Shown here piece after piece: positions 14,624 to 22,545 of a stretch of DNA of 26,299 bases (positions are counted from its first letter, which is position 1; the number at the start of each line of letters is the position of its first letter). The DNA is taken from contig CAZYPX010000015.1 in NCBI GenBank assembly GCA_964649675.1, positions 1 through 26,299 of the forward strand, in the 5' to 3' direction. The translations under genes and the position numbers were made by a program. Origin of the DNA: CAZVCG01 sp964649675 (GTDB lineage: Bacteria; Pseudomonadota; Alphaproteobacteria; UBA9219). The notes beneath the pieces were generated by a model that had not been told where the DNA came from, did no database searches, and saw only the letters and a program-made list of their open reading frames with translations.

Positions 14624-15970
14624 ATGGGCGCGCCCGTTCATATCGTCGGCGGCGGACTAGCCGGCAGCGAAGCGGCATGGCAGGTCGCCGAATCGGGTCT
14701 TCCGGTCATCCTTTATGAAATGCGGCCCGCAAGAACGACGGAAGCCCACCAGACGGACAAATTGGGCGAGCTGGTCTGCTCCAACTCATTGCGTTCGGAC
14801 GATAGCGACTATAACGCCGTGGGCTTGATGCATGACGAACTCAGAAAATGCCGTTCGCTCGTCATGCGATGCGCCGACGAACACAAGGTCGCGGCGGGAG
14901 GCGCTCTTGCGGTCGATCGCGAATCCTTCGCCTCAGCCGTTACGGAAGCGCTGAAAAACCACCCGCGTGTCATCATCCGCCGCGAAGAAATTCCGTCCAT
15001 CGACGTCTTTACGGACAGCGATTCCGTTATCGTCGCGACAGGCCCCCTGACATCGACTGCTCTCGCGGATTCTGTTCGCGCCGTAACGGGGGAGGACTCG
15101 CTGCATTTCTTCGACGCGATCGCCCCCATCGTCGAACGCGAAAGCATCGATATGAGCAAGGCGTGGATGCAATCCCGCTATGATAAAGGCGACGGAGCGG
15201 ATTACATCAACTGCGCCCTTGACGCCGAGCAGTACGCGTCTTTCCTTCAGGCCCTTCTGTCTGCTGAAAAAAAAGATTTCAAGGAGTGGGAGACCAACAC
15301 GCCTTATTTCGAGGGTTGCCTGCCCATCGAGGTCATGGCGGCGCGCGGCAAAGACACGTTGCGGTATGGCCCCATGAAACCCGTAGGATTGACGAATCCC
15401 CACATCGGCAAAAGACCCTATGCCGTCGTTCAGCTAAGACAGGATAACGCCCTTGGAACCTTATGGAATATTGTAGGTTTTCAGACAAAACTCGCCTACG
15501 GTGAGCAAGAATGCGTGTTCCGCATGATTCCGGGATTGGAAAAGGCGCGTTTTGCGCGCCTTGGCGGCCTGCACAGAAACACTTTTATCAAAAGCCCTCT
15601 GCTTCTCGATAGTCATCTGCGGCTAAAAATGCGGCCAAACATCCGTTTCGCAGGGCAAATTACTGGCGTTGAGGGATATGTGGAATCGACGGCCATTGGC
15701 CTGCTTGCTGGGCTTTTTATGGCGGCTGATGAAAATGGAACGGCCATTCCGCGCCCGCCGCTCACCACGGCCATGGGAGCTCTCTTGAACCACATCACGG
15801 GCGGAGCCACGGTCGATACCTTTCAGCCTATGAACGTCACCTTCGGGCTGTTCCCGCCCATTGACACGCGCCGGGGCGGACGCGAAAGAAAGTACGCCTA
15901 CACACAACGAGCCAAAACGGATTTTCAGGAATGGCTGAATGCTATAGGCTCGCGCTCCAACGCCACCTAA
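14624..15970 (+). CDS. trmFO: TrmFO: folate-dependent tRNA (uracil-54-C5)-methyltransferase
   Basis: A 448-residue FAD enzyme that makes ribothymidine at tRNA position 54 using methylenetetrahydrofolate as carbon donor, rather than SAM as TrmA does. The FAD-binding opening VHIVGGGLAGSEAA is at 5-18. ELVCSNSLRSDD holds C52 and FEGCLPIEVMAARG holds C232; these match the two functional cysteines of the Bacillus enzyme (C53 and C226). The long conserved block GPMKPVGL and the C-terminal GALLNHITGGA are also typical. AAGAGGG just before the ATG supports the start. It lies between the cyclophilin gene and the GT39-like gene in one apparent operon. Confidence 0.96.
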   Translation: MGAPVHIVGGGLAGSEAAWQVAESGLPVILYEMRPARTTEAHQTDKLGELVCSNSLRSDDSDYNAVGLMHDELRKCRSLVMRCADEHKVAAGGALAVDRESFASAVTEALKNHPRVIIRREEIPSIDVFTDSDSVIVATGPLTSTALADSVRAVTGEDSLHFFDAIAPIVERESIDMSKAWMQSRYDKGDGADYINCALDAEQYASFLQALLSAEKKDFKEWETNTPYFEGCLPIEVMAARGKDTLRYGPMKPVGLTNPHIGKRPYAVVQLRQDNALGTLWNIVGFQTKLAYGEQECVFRMIPGLEKARFARLGGLHRNTFIKSPLLLDSHLRLKMRPNIRFAGQITGVEGYVESTAIGLLAGLFMAADENGTAIPRPPLTTAMGALLNHITGGATVDTFQPMNVTFGLFPPIDTRRGGRERKYAYTQRAKTDFQEWLNAIGSRSNAT

Positions 15971-15987
15971 AAGCCGGATTCGCCGCC

Positions 15988-17586
15988 ATGGCAGAAATCG
16001 ACTCCCGCCGCCTCGCAAGCCGGTTACGGATTTTTAAAGACCGCCAAATGTACGCGGTTGCGGCTTTGGTGTTTTTTGTCGCCTTGGCCCTAAGGCTCGT
16101 TTTTGTCGCGCAGTGGCACCAAACGCCGCTTAGCGCTTTTCCGTTGCTCGACGCCAACGCCTATCATCAATGGGCGATCAAGATCGCTCGCGGAGATATT
16201 TTTCATGACAACGCTTTTTACCAATCGCCGCTTTACCCCTATCTTCTCGGAACGCTCTACGCCTTGTTCGGAGAGAACGCCGTTCTTGGATCGATCGTTA
16301 ACGCGATCTTCAATGCCCTGACCTGTTCGCTTTTATCGCTTGTCGCCTACCGCTGCTTCGGGCTTTCCGCGTCTGTCTTCACGGGTTTTTTCGCCTCCTT
16401 CTACCGTCCTTATGTCTTTTTTTCGGCTCCGCTCCTGAAGGAGTCCCTCGGGTTATTCTTGCTGGCCGTCTTCATGCTGCTAACGTTGCAAACTCTGCAA
16501 CGGGGGAAGCTGAAATCCTTTTTTCTTGTTGGCCTGACTCTCGGCCTTGCCACGCTTGTGCGCGGCAATGTCCTTCTTTTGGGTGCCGCTTTTCTCATCT
16601 TCGCCTATCAAGGGTTCTCAAAAAACGCCTTGCAAAAATACGGCGTTTTTCTGGTCGGCATCTTCCTTGCGATTGCTCCCGCGACGTTGCACAACGCCGT
16701 GGTTAGCAAAGATTTTGTGCCCATAACCTATAATGGCGGATTCAACTTCTATATCGGCAACTCCCCGTTTTCCATCGGGGAAGCGACGTATCCTCCCGGG
16801 ATTTCGACGGATCCGCTGACAGGCGAAGAAGGCGATACCAAAGCCTTGGCGGAAAAGGCATTGGGTAGACCCTTAAAGCCTTCGGAAATATCGGACTATT
16901 GGTTCCGTATGGGGTTGGATTCCATCAGTCACAACTTGCCGCTCGCGTTTATACGGATCGTCAACAAATTATGGCTGACCATCGACGATAGCGAGCACGG
17001 CGACAACTACAACATAGCCTTTACCGCCAAGCATTTTGATACGCTGCTGCGCTGGCCTATGCCCGGCTTCTCTATCGCGCTTTTTTGCACCGTTTTCGCC
17101 GCTACCGGCATGGAGCGCGAAAAGCGACGGCCTGTCGCCGTCCTGTTGGCCTTCGCCCTTGTTTATGTGCTTTCCATAATTCCATTCTATGTAACCGACC
17201 GTTACCGTTTGCCGCTCACCGTTTTTATCTTTCCTCTGACCGGCGCGTTCATTCCCGTGGGTTACAAGTTGATCCGCGACATGAACCTCCGCCGTCTTTT
17301 TCCTGCCACCGTTATTGCGATGTTTTTTTTATGGGCAGGCAATGTCCTTGTTTACGGGTCGCTGGAGAGCGATGCGAAACAATGGGGGCTTTTGGCGCAT
17401 GTGGCCAAAGACGCCGGAAAATATGAAGACGCTATTTTATACCTCGAAAAGGGGATGTCCCTTGCGCCGCACAGCCTAAATCCGGAAACCTATTTGGTGG
17501 GCGTTCAGTCGGCCGAAAAGCTCTGCGACAGCGTGCGCGCCGCGAATTATATGGACCATATTTTGCGGCGACAGGCCACGCGTTGA
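15988..17586 (+). CDS. GT39-like polytopic glycosyltransferase with TPR-like tail
   Basis: A 532-residue inner-membrane protein resembling the PMT_2/ArnT-type GT39 family, which transfers sugars from polyprenyl-phosphate donors on the periplasmic side. After the first TM (about 22-41) comes LLDANAYHQWAIKIARGD and then FYQSPLYPYLLG, the acidic-residue and PLYP features of this family. Around ten further hydrophobic segments follow to about residue 460. The last 70 residues (AKDAGKYEDAILYLEKGMSLAP...) read as a soluble TPR-like repeat. The frame is open from 15931, overlapping trmFO; I chose the ATG at 15988, 17 bases after the trmFO stop. The acceptor is unknown: LPS, a protein or another envelope polymer. 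It converges on hscB with a 3-base gap. Confidence 0.72.
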   Translation: MAEIDSRRLASRLRIFKDRQMYAVAALVFFVALALRLVFVAQWHQTPLSAFPLLDANAYHQWAIKIARGDIFHDNAFYQSPLYPYLLGTLYALFGENAVLGSIVNAIFNALTCSLLSLVAYRCFGLSASVFTGFFASFYRPYVFFSAPLLKESLGLFLLAVFMLLTLQTLQRGKLKSFFLVGLTLGLATLVRGNVLLLGAAFLIFAYQGFSKNALQKYGVFLVGIFLAIAPATLHNAVVSKDFVPITYNGGFNFYIGNSPFSIGEATYPPGISTDPLTGEEGDTKALAEKALGRPLKPSEISDYWFRMGLDSISHNLPLAFIRIVNKLWLTIDDSEHGDNYNIAFTAKHFDTLLRWPMPGFSIALFCTVFAATGMEREKRRPVAVLLAFALVYVLSIIPFYVTDRYRLPLTVFIFPLTGAFIPVGYKLIRDMNLRRLFPATVIAMFFLWAGNVLVYGSLESDAKQWGLLAHVAKDAGKYEDAILYLEKGMSLAPHSLNPETYLVGVQSAEKLCDSVRAANYMDHILRRQATR

Positions 17587-17589
17587 GGA

Positions 17590-18249
17590 TTACCTGATGC
17601 GGGTCACGTCCTCGGAGGGGTGCGAGGCCGGAACAGCGACGCGCGTGCGCCGCTCTCTCACGACGCTTAATATGCTTTCCAAGCCGTCCAGTTCGACCAG
17701 CATGCTGTTGGCGCTCGGCCAGTCCTGCGTGCGCAAGGCCTGCATTAAGCGCTTGATCCCATCTTGCATGGACAAACAGGCTTTCTGCGCCACGCGATCG
17801 CATTGAGCAGCTTCGGACGCCCCCTCCAAAGCAACCCTCAACTCGTCGATCAAGGGATTGTGTCCGGCGACGCCTTGCATTTCCTTTTGGTGAAGGGCGA
17901 TCCAATAACGTCCGCGGCTTACGGGATCACGCAGGATTTCATAGGCCAATTCGATGACCTCAAGCTGTTTCGCCGCATGTCCCCTTTCGCCCATGCCGCG
18001 AACGGAAAATCGATCGGGATCCAAAGTTTTTTTCATGGCCTTGTATTGGCGCTCAAGGATATCGTTATCGACATCTATGCGCCTTTCGAGGCCCAGACGC
18101 GTAAAATGATCGATATCCCTTACAGGCTGGACGGTTCCGCAGGAATGGCAAAAAAGCGAGCGCATGGATAAACCGCGCTGGCACAGCCAACAGCTCGCCG
18201 CGCCATGTTGATCTTCGGGCGAATTGGTAAACTCAATAACATTGCTCAT
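17590..18249 (-). CDS. hscB: HscB-type Fe-S co-chaperone with N-terminal tetracysteine and altered HPD
   Basis: A 219-residue J-domain protein of the HscB/HSC20 family, which normally delivers the scaffold IscU to the Hsp70 HscA and triggers its ATPase. Residues 20-37 form a CxxC...CxxC motif (C20, C23, C34, C37), like the zinc site of eukaryotic HSC20. The J-domain (about 46-120) begins DHFTRLGLE and continues with AYEILRDPVSRGRYWIAL. The C-terminal helical domain that binds IscU follows. The invariant J-domain HPD is DPD here (D77-P78-D79; codon GAT at 18019-18021), which in known proteins would impair Hsp70 stimulation. The start has GAAGG 7 bases upstream. iscR lies 161 bases upstream on the same strand; no iscU or hscA is in the window. 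Confidence 0.88.
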   Translation of the reverse strand: MSNVIEFTNSPEDQHGAASCWLCQRGLSMRSLFCHSCGTVQPVRDIDHFTRLGLERRIDVDNDILERQYKAMKKTLDPDRFSVRGMGERGHAAKQLEVIELAYEILRDPVSRGRYWIALHQKEMQGVAGHNPLIDELRVALEGASEAAQCDRVAQKACLSMQDGIKRLMQALRTQDWPSANSMLVELDGLESILSVVRERRTRVAVPASHPSEDVTRIR

Positions 18250-18377
18250 CGAACGCCTTCGGATTCATTTGTATTGCAAACTTGGCTCCACAGCAAACCA
18301 CCATAGGACTATACATAAAATCCCAAGGATTTGCGAAAATTTTGGCGAACAGCCGAATCAGCCAAGTCGAAAACTTA

Positions 18378-18404
18378 TCCCCTTTTGGGGGGAGATTATC
18401 CCCC
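18378..18404 (-). promoter_or_regulatory. Two mutually exclusive G/C hairpins after iscR
   Basis: In minus-strand reading, just past the iscR stop: GGGGG-ATAATCT-CCCCCC-AAAA-GGGG-ATAAGTTTT. The central C-run can pair with the upstream G-run (7-base loop) or the downstream G-run (4-base loop), not both. The downstream option is followed by a short T-rich stretch, so it could be a weak terminator and the upstream option an anti-terminator between iscR and hscB. Simple read-through or RNA stabilisation is also possible. Confidence 0.4.
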
Positions 18405-18410
18405 TCATCC

Positions 18411-18962
18411 CTAGAAGCAAGTGACCGCCTCAGGCGGTATAGAGGAACCGGCCTCAACTTTGCGGGGATCGTCTTTTCCCGACGTGGGCAGGGTATCGCC
18501 TCCCTTCGATACGTCTCGACCGCCAAATCCCTCTTTGTCGTTGGCCGGCGTAATGCACAACGCACAAGTATCAACGTCAGCCAAGGATATGGTGCTCAGA
18601 TACCCGTTGATTTCGTCGCCTATGGCCTGCCACAACAAGTCAGTGAGTTGCCGCCCGCTTGCTTCATCAGGATTATCTATGCTTATGCGTGGCTGATGAT
18701 CGTCCACGGCTGCGACAATCTGAGCAACCGTGATCTCATTGCCTGGCCTCGCCAGCATATAACCGCCCCCAGGTCCTCGTACGCTTTTCACCAATCCCTC
18801 GGCTTTAAGCATGGCGATCAATTGCTCTAAATAGGAAAGAGATATATCCTGCCTCTGGGCAATTTCCGCCAGAGGAACTGGGGTTATTGGCTTTCCGCGT
18901 CCACGCCTCGCCAAATCAACCATGGCCATTACGGCATGTCGCCCTTTCGTGCTGATGCGCAT
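18411..18962 (-). CDS. iscR: Rrf2-family regulator, IscR type, lacking cluster cysteines
   Basis: A 183-residue winged-helix transcription regulator. The DNA-binding part (1-88) closely follows IscR: MRISTKGRHAVMAMVDLA, ISLSYLEQL, VRGPGGGYMLAR and NEITVAQIVAAVDD. IscR senses Fe-S status through three cysteines (92, 98 and 104 in E. coli) plus H107. Here residues 88-125 contain none; the only cysteines are C133 and C136 (TCALC) and C182. A low-complexity polar tail of about 40 residues follows. A strong AAGGAGG ribosome binding site precedes the ATG at 18962. hscB lies downstream on the same strand and an alpha/beta hydrolase diverges upstream. By sequence it is IscR-like, but its sensing mode must differ or be absent. 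Confidence 0.88.
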   Translation of the reverse strand: MRISTKGRHAVMAMVDLARRGRGKPITPVPLAEIAQRQDISLSYLEQLIAMLKAEGLVKSVRGPGGGYMLARPGNEITVAQIVAAVDDHQPRISIDNPDEASGRQLTDLLWQAIGDEINGYLSTISLADVDTCALCITPANDKEGFGGRDVSKGGDTLPTSGKDDPRKVEAGSSIPPEAVTCF

Positions 18963-19259
18963 GGTTTGTCCCTCCTTAGTAAGTATTGCGTTATTTGTCG
19001 TACTTTTTTGGTGCTATTAATCTAACTCAACTTAGGGTCTTTGTGAAGAAAATTCAGCCATATTCCATGTTTTACAAAGGGTTAAAAAGTTAACCGGCTC
19101 ATAAGATTAAATTTATGCCTTGAAATTCCAATGCCGGTTCGTGCTAGTATCGAATCATCCGACAGAATGGCGCGGATGCGATCTGTAATTTGTTTATATT
19201 TCGTTAACACCGCAGCCAGATTAGGCGGCGTAAAAAACCGCAAAAAAAGGTTAACACAC
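18963..19259. promoter_or_regulatory. Divergent promoter region, iscR / alpha-beta hydrolase
   Basis: 297 A+T-rich bases between divergent starts. Plus-strand candidate promoter: TTGAAA (19120-19125) and TAGTAT (19145-19150), spacer 19, which is long. On the minus strand, AAGTTGAGTTA (complement of 19023-19033) resembles one half of the IscR type 1 site (YYGACT-like), but the other half is not convincing. GTTAACAC occurs twice (19203-19210, 19250-19257). No small gene is evident. An open frame runs through the right part, but it lacks a ribosome binding site and the family homology begins at 19260. Confidence 0.4.
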
Positions 19260-19928
19260 ATGCCTGAAGTTTTGTTTGCTGGCCCCGCGGGGCGTTTGGA
19301 AGGCCGCTACACTCCGGGAAAATCTCCAACGGCCCCTATAGCGCTTGTCCTGCACCCCCACCCTCAGCATGGCGGCACCATGAACAACAAGGTGGTGTTC
19401 GGTCTCTATAGCTCGTTTGCGGAGCGCGATTTTTCCACTCTGCGCTTCAACTTTCGTGGGGTAGGCCGCAGTCAGGGTTCCTATGATCGGGGCGAAGGCG
19501 AATTGAGCGATGCGGCTGCCGCGCTTGATTGGCTGCAAACGATCAATCCCAACGCGCGCAGCGTATGGGTGGCAGGGTTTTCGTTCGGCGCGTGGATCGG
19601 CATGCAACTTCTTATGCGCCGCCCCGAAATTGAATCGTTCATATCCGTTGCGCCTCCGGCGAACATGCTTGATTTCAGCTTTCTTGCGCCATGTCCTTCC
19701 TCAGGGATGATTATCCATGGCGAATCCGACGAGATCGTGCCCGAGCCTTTTGTCGCGAAGCTCGTCAACAAGCTGATGCACCAGCGCGGGATCCATATCG
19801 ACTACCGTGTTATCCCGGGCGCAAGCCACTTTTTCGGCAGTCATCTGGATATCCTCCTCGATCATGCGGAAGAATATCTGGACACCGCAATCCATCAACG
19901 CCCCATACACATGGCGATGGTGGGGTGA
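19260..19928 (+). CDS. Alpha/beta hydrolase (COG2945-like)
   Basis: A 222-residue cytoplasmic serine hydrolase. The nucleophile elbow is GFSFG (S108), the acid is probably D157 (HGESDEIVP) and the base H190 (PGASHFFGS). The opening FAGPAGRLEGRY, the LHPHPQHGGTMNNKVV block with the oxyanion-region HGG, and FNFRGVGRSQG match the small bacterial alpha/beta hydrolases of the COG2945 type. Substrate is unknown; they are usually annotated as predicted esterases or dienelactone hydrolase-like. The frame is open from 19131, but I place the start at 19260, where the conserved domain begins and AAAAGG lies upstream. It diverges from iscR and could share control with it. Confidence 0.85.
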   Translation: MPEVLFAGPAGRLEGRYTPGKSPTAPIALVLHPHPQHGGTMNNKVVFGLYSSFAERDFSTLRFNFRGVGRSQGSYDRGEGELSDAAAALDWLQTINPNARSVWVAGFSFGAWIGMQLLMRRPEIESFISVAPPANMLDFSFLAPCPSSGMIIHGESDEIVPEPFVAKLVNKLMHQRGIHIDYRVIPGASHFFGSHLDILLDHAEEYLDTAIHQRPIHMAMVG

Positions 19929-19987
19929 GCGAAACTGGCGTTTATACAATATTTGAAAAAATGAATCTTGGTTCGTATGAATGCGGG

Positions 19988-21115
19988 TTAAAGTGCGCCA
20001 ACAGCGGCTTTTTCTTCTTCTTCCGCCTCGTAATACGCCCCGCCCGTCATCGGGATCGGAACACCTGTCGTGCCGGGGACGCTGAGCGGCAAGCCGAGCT
20101 TCGAGCGGACCGCAAGATAGGCGAAAGCTTCGGCTTCCATGGCGTCCCCGTTCCAGCCGAGAACATCGACAAGTTCCACGGACAAGCCCGTCTTTTCGGC
20201 GATCCACGTGCGCATGGTCGCGTTATGACGGCCCCCGCCCGTAAGATAGAGTTTGCGGGATTTGAGCGGCAATTGGCGCAAGCCTTCGGCAATCGCCAGC
20301 ACCGACATCATCGTGAGCGTCGCCACGCCATCGAGCGTGTTCAGGTGTTCGGGCACATATTCCTTGAACGTGTCCCGATCCAGTGACTTCGGCGGCTTTT
20401 TTCTGAAATAAGAATGCTCCAGAAAACGTTGGACATGACCATCGTCCACACGGCCTTGCGCAGCGAGTTCACCGTCTTTGTCATACGTCCGGCCCATATG
20501 CTTCCAAACCCAATCGTCGATCAGCGCGTTGCCCGGCCCCATGTCAAAGGCGATCAAATCGTCGTCGCTGTCCCCGCCGATCCACGTTATGTTCGACACA
20601 CCACCAATATTGATGATAGCGACCGGCTTTTCGATGTTCGTAACTAAAGCCCGATGATAAAGCGGCACAAGCGGCGCGCCTTGTCCACCGGCTTTGACGT
20701 CCGCCGACCTGAAGTCGCACACGACCGGCAACGCCGTCCGTTCCGCCAACAGTTCGCCATCGCCGATCTGGATAGTGATGCCTTCAGCAGGACGGTGATA
20801 TATCGTTTGGCCGTGGAAGCCTATCAGGTCGATATCATCAGGCGACCAATAAAACTGGTCGAGAAAATGATTCACGACCAGCGCATGAATCTCGGTCATC
20901 TCGCGTTCGGCAAGAGCGACCTCGAGATCGTCCGTTCCTTCGCGTTTGCCGAAACATGCGCGTAACCGCTCCCGAAATTCAGGAAGAAGGCTTTCCGAAG
21001 AAAAGCCCAAAGGACGCACATAATCCCGCCCATCCGTCTCGATCAACGCGACGTCAATAGCGTCAAGCGACGTGCCGCTCATCAGCCCAAGGGCGCGGAA
21101 ACGCTGGAAAGACAT
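19988..21115 (-). CDS. anmK: Anhydro-N-acetylmuramic acid kinase
   Basis: A 375-residue kinase of the ASKHA fold that converts 1,6-anhydro-MurNAc, released by lytic transglycosylases, to MurNAc-6-phosphate in cell-wall recycling. Visible signatures: the phosphate-loop opening LGLMSGTSLDAIDVAL, GFHGQTIYHRP, DFRSADVKAGGQGAPLVP, INIGGVSNITWIGG, FDMGPGNALIDDW and TGGGRHNATMR. Length is as expected. The C-terminus ends in an acidic/alanine tail. It is divergent from tyrS with 108 bases between starts, a neighbour pair I have seen described in alphaproteobacteria. The ribosome binding site is weak. Confidence 0.95.
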   Translation of the reverse strand: MSFQRFRALGLMSGTSLDAIDVALIETDGRDYVRPLGFSSESLLPEFRERLRACFGKREGTDDLEVALAEREMTEIHALVVNHFLDQFYWSPDDIDLIGFHGQTIYHRPAEGITIQIGDGELLAERTALPVVCDFRSADVKAGGQGAPLVPLYHRALVTNIEKPVAIINIGGVSNITWIGGDSDDDLIAFDMGPGNALIDDWVWKHMGRTYDKDGELAAQGRVDDGHVQRFLEHSYFRKKPPKSLDRDTFKEYVPEHLNTLDGVATLTMMSVLAIAEGLRQLPLKSRKLYLTGGGRHNATMRTWIAEKTGLSVELVDVLGWNGDAMEAEAFAYLAVRSKLGLPLSVPGTTGVPIPMTGGAYYEAEEEEKAAVGAL

Positions 21116-21161
21116 ACAAAACTCGTTTGATTTATAAAGGCTTTCGCTCCAACAGGTCTTT

Positions 21162-21182
21162 GGTTAGTATAGCAGCCTAACC
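21162..21182. repeat. Short inverted repeat between anmK and tyrS
   Basis: GGTTAG (21162-21167) and CTAACC (21177-21182) are complementary around 9 bases, in the middle of the 108-base divergent region. This may be an operator or may be chance. No tRNA-responsive T-box features are visible upstream of tyrS. Confidence 0.25.
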
Positions 21183-21223
21183 GATACCATTCGAACACTA
21201 ATTTAACTGCCAGAGCAACTGTC

Positions 21224-22471
21224 ATGTCCACACATCTTAAATCCGATTTCCTGCGCGTCATGCAAGAACGTGGTCATATTAACCAATGCACGGATATCGA
21301 AGGGCTGGACACAGCCGCTCAAGCAGGCGTTGTCACCGCCTACATCGGCTTTGACGCCACTGCGGACAGCCTGCATATCGGCCATTTGGCCGGCATTATG
21401 ATGCTGCGGCGCTTGCAGCAGACGGGCCATAGGCCCATCGTTCTTATGGGCGGCGGGACCACCAAAATCGGAGACCCCTCGGACAAGACCGGCATGCGGC
21501 AAATGTTGTCCAACGAACAAATCGCCGCCAATATCGCCAGCATCAAAACCATTTTCGCGAATTACCTGACCTTCGGGGAAGGACCAAGCGACGCCGTCAT
21601 GGTCGATAACGCCGAATGGCTCGACCATCTCGAGTACATCCCCTTTTTGCGCGAGGTCGGCAGGCATTTCACGATCAACCGCATGATCGCGTTCGACTTC
21701 GTCAAGCGTCGGCTGGAACAAGAGCTGCCGCTAACGTTCCTCGAATTCAATTATATGATCATGCAAGGCTATGACTTCGCCGAACTCTACAAACGCTTCC
21801 AATGCACGTTGCAGATGGGCGGATCGGATCAATGGGGCAACATTGTCAACGGCGTCGAACTTGGCCGTCGCATGCATGACGCCCAGCTCTACGGTTTAAC
21901 GACCCCGCTCATCATGACGTCATCGGGCGTCAAGATGGGCAAGACCGTGTCCGGCGCCGTTTGGCTCAAGCAAGAACGGTTAAGCTCCTACGACATGTGG
22001 CAATTCTGGCGAAACACCGAGGACGCCGACGTCGGCAGATTCCTGCGCCTCTTCACCGATATGCCGATCTCCGAAATCGAAAAGCTGAAAAAGCTTGATG
22101 GCTCGGAGATTAATGAAGCCAAAAAGATTTTGGCCAATCTTGCCACGGCCATGTGCCACGGCGAAGACGCGGCGAAAAAAGCCGCCGACACGGCCAAAGC
22201 CACGTTTGAAGGCGGCGGCATGGGAGCGGAGTTGCCCGTTTACGCAATTCCCAAAGGCGGTGCGCCAAGCGTTGTCGATGTTATCGTGGCCCTTGGTTTC
22301 GCGACGTCAAAGGGCGAGGCCAAACGCCTGATCGAAGGCGGCGGATTAAAGCTGAATGACAAAACCGTTTCGGATATCACGGCGACCGTATCGTCCGACG
22401 ATCTTGGATCGGACGGTTCCGCGCGCCTGAGCGCCGGAAAGAAACGGCACGCGATATTAAAATCGGCGTAG
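21224..22471 (+). CDS. tyrS: Tyrosyl-tRNA synthetase
   Basis: A 415-residue class I aminoacyl-tRNA synthetase charging tRNA-Tyr. The HIGH motif is intact (51-54, SLHIGHLAG). The tyrosine-binding region has YIGFDATADSLHIGH and QMGGSDQWGNIVNG (about 197-210). The KMSKS loop is KMGKT (237-241, GVKMGKTVSG), a common variant in TyrRS. The C-terminal S4 RNA-binding domain (about 345-410) contains EAKRLIEGGGLKLND. A clear hairpin terminator follows the stop. The ribosome binding site before ATG 21224 is weak (AGAG). Confidence 0.97.
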   Translation: MSTHLKSDFLRVMQERGHINQCTDIEGLDTAAQAGVVTAYIGFDATADSLHIGHLAGIMMLRRLQQTGHRPIVLMGGGTTKIGDPSDKTGMRQMLSNEQIAANIASIKTIFANYLTFGEGPSDAVMVDNAEWLDHLEYIPFLREVGRHFTINRMIAFDFVKRRLEQELPLTFLEFNYMIMQGYDFAELYKRFQCTLQMGGSDQWGNIVNGVELGRRMHDAQLYGLTTPLIMTSSGVKMGKTVSGAVWLKQERLSSYDMWQFWRNTEDADVGRFLRLFTDMPISEIEKLKKLDGSEINEAKKILANLATAMCHGEDAAKKAADTAKATFEGGGMGAELPVYAIPKGGAPSVVDVIVALGFATSKGEAKRLIEGGGLKLNDKTVSDITATVSSDDLGSDGSARLSAGKKRHAILKSA

Positions 22472-22488
22472 CAACGCTCAAGACCGAC

Positions 22489-22523
22489 AAAAAAGCCCTC
22501 CCCTTCACAGGAGAGGGCTTTTT
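22489..22523. terminator. Rho-independent terminator after tyrS (likely bidirectional)
   Basis: Six A, then GCCCTC (22495-22500), a 12-base loop that can pair further internally, GAGGGC (22513-22518) and five T (22519-22523). The A/T flanks make it able to work in both directions, ending tyrS from the left and the small membrane-protein operon from the right. Confidence 0.88.
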
Positions 22524-22545
22524 AAAGCCGAGTAATCAAAACGGT

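Noticed and set aside
19131..19259. N-terminal extension of the alpha/beta hydrolase
   Set aside because: The extra 43 residues have no family similarity, and the conserved domain starts at 19260. The extension overlaps a likely promoter.
21116..21223. T-box or riboswitch upstream of tyrS
   Set aside because: Only 108 bases are available. No specifier loop or T-box sequence is seen, and T-boxes are mainly a Gram-positive feature.
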